Source: Corythucha ciliata (Eukaryota > Arthropoda > Insecta > Hemiptera > Tingidae). From it: 64,000 bases of DNA. The DNA is taken from contig CM075937.1 of NCBI GenBank assembly GCA_038030265.1, forward strand, positions 14,322,001 to 14,386,000, in the 5' to 3' direction. The notes below the pieces were generated by a model. The model made no database searches and was not told the origin of the DNA. It worked only from the letters and a program-made list of their open reading frames with translations. A program made the position numbers and the translations under genes. This document shows positions 59,621-64,000 of this stretch, one piece after another; the first letter of the stretch is position 1, and each line of letters begins with the position of its first letter.

Positions 59621-59762
59621 TAAGGCCCGTTCACAAGCTCTATGTTTGCGTTGTGTGGACTCAGTGCAACCAAACAAATTTATTCCCTCGAAAAATGAAG
59701 CACTTTGATAGGTTGCATAGAAACCACACAAGACAAACATAGAGCTTGTGAACGGGCCTTTA
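59621..59762. mobile_element. Palindromic MITE, ~140 bp, TA-type flanks
   Basis: AAGGCCCGTTCACAAGCTCT then ATGTTT at the left is mirrored by AAACATAGAGCTTGTGAACG then GGCCTT at the right. A diverged relative is nested at 9018-9121. It lies about 400 bp upstream of the YPEL5 start, so it may be within the 5' region or a 5' intron of that gene. Confidence 0.92.
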
Positions 59763-59881
59763 CAAAATTCCGGAACCCATTATTTCGAAGTTAATCGGAA
59801 AATATAATTCCGCTACGGGGAGAACATGCCTGGGAAATGATTTACCTTCAAAACAAAGGTTCGCATTCCATGGTTCTCATC

Positions 59882-59962
59882 AGCCCTGGTGAGCCGGGTC
59901 CCCTCCCTGATTTGATCAGGAGCGGTTCTTCAGCTCCGCACCCGGCTCATTTGCCGGGCTAA
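59882..59962. repeat. Hairpin-forming inverted repeat upstream of YPEL5
   Basis: AGCCCTGGTGAGCCGGGT at the left is mirrored by ACCCGGCTCATTTGCCGGGC at the right, with an inner CCTGATTTGATCAGG palindrome. It could be a short MITE or a structured 5' element. It lies about 180 bp before the start codon. Confidence 0.7.
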
Positions 59963-60121
59963 TGAGACCAGGAGGTTTTACGACCGAACAGGCGCTAGGC
60001 CCGTGCGATGGCACCAAAATAACAATCATGAAATCTTGAAGCGAGAGGGCTGCGTTAGTTGTTGATTCTATTTTATCATCGGATGTCAAAAATCTCAAAT
60101 GTCTCAAACCGTTTATTTTTT

Positions 60122-60136
60122 CTCATGTTTCCCCAG
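60122..60136 (+). promoter_or_regulatory. Probable 3' splice site before the YPEL5 start codon
   Basis: A pyrimidine-rich stretch ending CCCCAG sits 5 nt before the ATG. It suggests that this exon begins at 60137 and that a non-coding 5' exon and the promoter lie upstream, possibly beyond the MITEs at 59.6-59.96 kb. The matching donor was not identified. A transcript starting here without an upstream exon remains possible. Confidence 0.5.
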
Positions 60137-60141
60137 CTGAA

Positions 60142-60612
60142 ATGGGAAGGATATTTCTCGAGCACCTGGGAGGGGCCCGACTCTTCTCGTGTGCCGCTTG
60201 CGACGCCAATTTGACGAATCGAAGTGAACTCATCAGTACGCGATTCACTGGCGCAACGGGCCGTGCTTTTCTCTTCAACAAGGTTGTCAACATTAAATGC
60301 AGGTAACAGCCTCCTCTATTATCGTCAATTTGAGTAACATTCAACGCTAAAGTGACTTGTATTTAACCTTTACCACCCCCCATCCCCGACCCATTCCAAT
60401 TATTTCAATGCAGTAAAGTACAAGACAGGGTCATGCTCACTGGCCGACACATGGTACGAGACGTTTCTTGTAAAAATTGCAGCGCCAAATTGGGTTGGAT
60501 CTACGAATTTGCAACTGAGGACAATCAAAGATATAAAGAAGGCCGCGTCATTCTTGAACGCGCTCTCATCACAGAAAGTGACGGTATTGACGAACGATTT
60601 CGCGATGATTGA
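60142..60612 (+). CDS. YPEL5: Yippee-like zinc-binding protein, YPEL5/Drosophila Yippee type, two coding exons
   Basis: Coding exons are 60142-60302 and 60414-60612; the 111-bp intron starts GTAACA and ends TGCAG, phase 2, with the split codon AG|T encoding Ser54. The product is 119 residues, matching the family's usual 119-121. Cys17-x2-Cys20 and Cys73-x2-Cys76 are separated by exactly 52 residues, the Yippee zinc signature. GWIYEFATE (81-89) and YKEGRVILE (94-102) are family landmarks. The MGRIF start separates the YPEL5/Yippee branch from YPEL1-4, whose N-termini are longer and different. Known for the family: small conserved nuclear or centrosomal proteins; vertebrate YPEL5 associates with RanBPM and WDR26 of the CTLH ubiquitin-ligase complex. 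The ATG at 60142 is chosen because it aligns with the family start and lies 5 nt after an acceptor-like TTTCCCCAG. The C-terminal tail after residue 108 is lineage-specific. The intron argues against a processed pseudogene, and no frame damage is visible. Confidence 0.96.
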
Positions 60613-61367
60613 GCCTCGCCACTCGCACCCTGGGGATTCGTGCATATGTGAAAAACTAAAAAAGAAAAACAATTATAAGCGGGAAAAAGAACATTTATAA
60701 ACAAGAAATCGCCGCGACGGTACCCCTCCCCCCTACACCAACCTCCAAAGTATATAAACCTGATTGCCTCTGTATTTTTTGACTGACTACTGTGACATTT
60801 CGAAATCATCGATTAGAAGCTTAAGGGATGTATTAAATTTGTCATGCATTACAAGGTTCTTGTCCATAGTTTTCAAGGAATTAGATTTGTTTTGTCGTAT
60901 GAATGGAACGTGATCTAGTAACCCAGAATTCTACTTCTCGTGGTTACTTCTACCAGTGTTGATTTCTTCCATTTCTAAACATTTTCGCGGCAATTGTTTG
61001 ACATTTCAGATTGAAATATTTGTTTTTGTACATAAAAGTTTCGATTTTGTGTTATGTTCAGAAGGAATACTATAATGGTTTTTGTAATGTTTAAACCAAA
61101 TCGGTGTAATTAACATTTTAAAGTGTTTTTTATTTTTATTTTCGTGGTAAAGTTAAACATAAAAAAATCATTTTTAATTCAAAAATACTTTTTGTAAATA
61201 AACAAAGGCTCGATGGCCAGCATAGCATGAAATCGTACAAACAAAAATAATGTTGGTTGAACGCGAATAATCAAAAATGACCGTGTGTTCGACCCTGAAC
61301 ACAATTCGGCTACTTGACTGGTAATTTTGCCTCGAAATCTCATTTTATTGAAGAGAAAATTGTTGGT
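60613..61367 (+). other. Probable YPEL5 3' UTR and downstream AT-rich spacer
   Basis: AT-rich, non-repetitive sequence follows the TGA at 60610-60612. The first AATAAA on this strand is at 61197-61202, about 590 nt after the stop, and is the best candidate polyadenylation signal. No other exon or RNA gene is visible before the inverted repeat that starts near 61368. Confidence 0.4.
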
Positions 61368-61495
61368 GGTTTAGTGAGGGGGGGGGGGGTTCAATGCATC
61401 CAGTCCAGGAATTGGCCTTTTTGACTTTGTTACCGACTGTACCGTCGTCGAATTTTGCCGGTAAACTGTTGACATGCCCCCCCCCCCACTAAACA
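61368..61495. mobile_element. Inverted-repeat element whose arms are poly(G)/poly(C)
   Basis: GGTTTAGTGAGGGGGGGGGG at the left faces CCCCCCCCCCCACTAAAC at the right, so the G12 run at 61378-61389 and the C11 run at 61477-61487 pair within the arms. The central 85 bp is unique. It lies just downstream of the YPEL5 3' region. Confidence 0.75.
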
Positions 61496-61549
61496 TTAAT
61501 AGAATACGATAATTTGAGGATACATTTGAGAAAACCCATTGATTCTCGG

Positions 61550-63290
61550 TTAAGGTTGACAAAATGCGCTCATTCGCACCTTAAATATTAAAAAAACACC
61601 TACTCGTTGATCAATTTCAGAAAATCCGGTAATTTGCCGGGGCTCAAATTGAGTAAAAGCGGTACTTCGTGAAAGAAATAATTTGCGGCAAAATTGAGGA
61701 AAAGCCATGAGTTGAGGCTATAATTGATAAAAAAACTCTACTACGTGAATCTTTTAGAGAAAATCCGCCAATAACGTGCTGAAACTGAGAAACCGCTATT
61801 TCCCAGATAAAATCGAGATATAAAGGGCTCACTCGCAGCTAAAATGGGGAGAAAATGCTAATTCGCGGATATCAATTTTAAAAAATCAGCGAGTAAGCGG
61901 CTAAAATTGATTTCAAAAAACGCTGTATATGAATGAAGCCCGGTTATTCGCAGGACAAACTGAAAAAACTCGCCTATTCCAGGCTGAAATTCACAGCTCA
62001 AGTGGAGAAAAGGCGTGATTCGTGGCAAAAATTGACAAATAGCTTAAGATAAAAGCGTTCATTCGCAGCGAGAATAACGCCAATTCGCTGATTAATTCGA
62101 GGAAATCCTCTAATTCACGGCTAAAATATGGTAAAAGCGGTAATACGCGGCTAAACTTCAGAAATTATTCTCTGCTAGAATTGAGGAAAGCTCTCATGGG
62201 AAAAATTGAAGGAAAGTCCTGACTCGCGGCAAAAATGGTGGAAAAACTCTAATTATTCGCGGCTGAATAGGTGCCGTTCTTTAGGCGGTGGCCCAACCAC
62301 GCGTCAAGAAGGGCACCGAATTCTACCGATTTTTGCCCTAATTATGAGAGTTCTATCGATAGGCGACCAACGTTGGACAAGATCAGTTATTTTTATGTGG
62401 TCAAAGGCTTTAGGGTTTTGGTTTTCGGAGCCAGTAGACCAGCGATGAACGGTCGCGGGAGGCTAAAAGTTTTGGTGGGAGGGGGGAGCTAGTAGCTATT
62501 CCGTGGCCAAAATAGTGATTAACGCTTATTCTCAGTCAACATTGGGAAAAGGCGCTAATTGGTGGCTAAAACTGAGAAGAACGGAACTTCCACGGCTAAA
62601 ATCTAGAAAAAGCGCTGATTCAGGGCTAAAATTGAATAACTAGAAATTCACGGTTTCCAAGGCCAACTTCGTGGCTGAAAATGGAGGCGAAGAGCGCTAA
62701 TTCGCAGCTAAAATAAAGAGAAAACGCTCATTCACAGCCAAAATTGAGAAAATTCACAGTATCTAATTGCCACTGGGCACTGAGGCTGAGTTAAATTCCT
62801 AATTTGTGAATTCATGGCTAATGCGAAAGAAATTGTTAAATTGGGGCTAAAATCGACAAAAAATCATATTTTCGACTAAAATGTGTGAAAAGCGATAATT
62901 AATTGAGAAAAAGCGCTCAAATTGAGGGAATGCCAATTTGCGGATAAAGTTGAGAAAGCTGTTAATTCGCGATGAAAATCGCTAGTTCTCGGCTGAAATA
63001 GAAGATATTTTCCAACTACTAATCGACTAATTTTTACAGTAATAAGTAGCTACTTTAGAAAAAATGTGAAGTGTAAACCACACGTGGGAAAGAAAGTGAC
63101 CCCCCCTCCCTCATCCTTAGTGGGCCAAATGTTACCCTGGCCTGGGGCCCCAACATCAGTAAAGATGGCTCCGCGGATGAATTTTAGATAAACCGCTATT
63201 TCCGGCTAATTAAAGTTGACTAACTGCCAATTCGTGGCGAAAATTTAGAAAAGGTCATAATTCAATGTAACATCATAACTACATTCGTTG
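61550..63290 (+). repeat. Family A array downstream of YPEL5
   Basis: A units (CTAATTCACGGCTAAAATAT, AAAAGCGGTAATACGCGGC and similar) run with interruptions, including about 62270-62500 (a GGTGCC...GGCACC hairpin then unique sequence) and 63060-63170 (GC-richer). A marker-like unit CCAACTTCGTGGCTGAAAAT is near 62661. Confidence 0.8.
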
Positions 63291-63310
63291 TTTATTCAAA
63301 GATTTATCGA

Positions 63311-63432
63311 TGCCACGCAAAACGCGAACCAATCAATCAATAACCATCATACCGCGGGCGAGGTACACCACGTTGCCGTGTTTTAATTTTTGCGTGCCTA
63401 CCAGTCCGCTTCAATTCGCGTTCTGCGTGGCA
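63311..63432. mobile_element. Palindromic MITE inside family A
   Basis: TGCCACGCAAAACGCGAA at the left is mirrored by TTCGCGTTCTGCGTGGCA at the right (17 of 18 pairing). The interior is unique. It interrupts family A units on both sides. Confidence 0.8.
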
Positions 63433-63479
63433 AGGCTTTAAAGGAAAGGTGATTTAGGGAGATCCCCTGTGGCTCAGAT

Positions 63480-64000
63480 CAGAGGAAAACGCTCTAATTC
63501 GTGGCAAAAATCGAGAAAAATCACTAATAAAGCGGGTAAACTAAGAATTAGCGCTAATTTTCGGGTAAAGTGTAGAGAAACACTATAATCAACGGCTAAA
63601 AATGAAAAATTCACTAATTCACGGCTAAAATTGATAAAAACGCCAATTCGCGGCTAAAATTGAGAAAACTCGAGAGGCTTCTGAGGGCAACTTTGGCTCA
63701 TGTGGCGCCACTCTAGTGGCCTTGTCACCGCAAAACCACTAGTTCATTGCACAAATTGAAAAAATTGTTAATTAACGGGTGAAATTGAGAAAAATTAATA
63801 ACTCGCGGCTGAAAGTGAGAAAAACATGAATTCTTGGCGAAAATAAGGAAAAATCGCTAATTCACTGATAAATATGGGGGGGGGGGATCGCTTTTAGCAA
63901 ACAAAAAAAAGAAAGTTAAAAAAGAGCTAATTCATGAACAAAATTGAGAAAACCGATAATTTGCAGTTCAAATTGAGAGAAAGTGCTAATCATTTTTTCA
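63480..64000 (+). repeat. Family A array running off the window end
   Basis: CTAATTCACGGCTAAAATTG and CAATTCGCGGCTAAAATTGA near 63615-63665 are among the cleanest units in the window. A marker unit (GGCTTCTGAGGGCAACTTTG) is near 63676 and a G11 run at 63876-63886. The array continues beyond 64000. Confidence 0.85.

Noticed and set aside
60123..60344. 73-codon minus-strand frame over the YPEL5 first coding exon
   Set aside because: Antisense shadow of the conserved plus-strand exon.

Overview
The window looks like a piece of a large, AT-rich, repeat-laden animal genome, most likely an arthropod and probably an insect. The evidence is one spliced gene with GT-AG borders, three or more decayed non-LTR retrotransposons (one R1-like, a clade best known from arthropods), several hAT-type elements with 8-bp target duplications, and many palindromic MITEs. 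The species cannot be fixed from sequence alone. No bacterial operons, rRNA genes, complete tRNAs or CRISPR arrays were seen.

The only protein-coding gene I can defend lies near the right end on the + strand. It is a two-coding-exon YPEL5/Yippee gene (60142-60302 joined to 60414-60612, 119 residues) with the complete C-x2-C-x52-C-x2-C Yippee zinc signature. An acceptor-like site 5 nt before the ATG suggests an upstream non-coding exon.

Most of the rest is built from several families of degenerate tandem repeats with units of about 30 bp. Family A (a CTAATTCGCGGCTAAAAT core then TGAGAAAAA) is forward at 1-1090, 18890-19200, 37380-38024, 40860-41850, 42630-43500, 51700-51880 and 61550-64000. 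It is inverted at 7290-7690, 49720-50890, 51060-51480 and 54185-54400. Family B (GCGAAATTGCAAGTTTCGGG, then TCTTAATTTCA) is forward at 1091-1470, 19310-20540, 27020-27400 and 29570-35760, and inverted at 11030-11990 and 21370-22220. Family C (GGTCAGTTTGGCCATTTTTA) is at 5446-6680, 24470-24960 and 25970-26480. Family D (a CAGTTTCTGG-type unit) is at 7900-8790 and 12050-13860. Family E is at 48180-49460 and family F at 57720-58510. Families A and B carry higher-order structure. Despite different sequences, the families share a layout of about three A/T tracts per 30 bp.

Transposons interrupt these arrays. With target duplications visible: an 894-bp hAT-like MITE (8798-9691), a 3.2-kb hAT-like element (31710-34905) containing a 769-bp palindromic element with its own duplication (33910-34678), a 145-bp MITE (5291-5435) and an internally deleted Jockey/CR1-type LINE (30616-31381). 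LINE remnants with RNase H and zinc-knuckle sequences lie at 20546-21340 and 25130-25960. A 2.03-kb palindrome with arms of about 1 kb (52131-54163) contains a second small palindrome in one arm only. At least ten further short inverted-repeat elements are scattered through the window, several with related TA-AGGCC termini.

Two other traits stand out: a near-identical 1001-bp direct duplication (37024-38024 and 42280-43280), and more than thirty isolated G or C runs of 10-14 bases in an otherwise AT-rich sequence. The remaining stretches (1471-5280, 13870-18880, 22230-24440, 27410-29150, 35760-37020, 38025-39760, 43750-46440, 54630-56940) are non-repetitive AT-rich spacer or intron. I saw no convincing exon in them.
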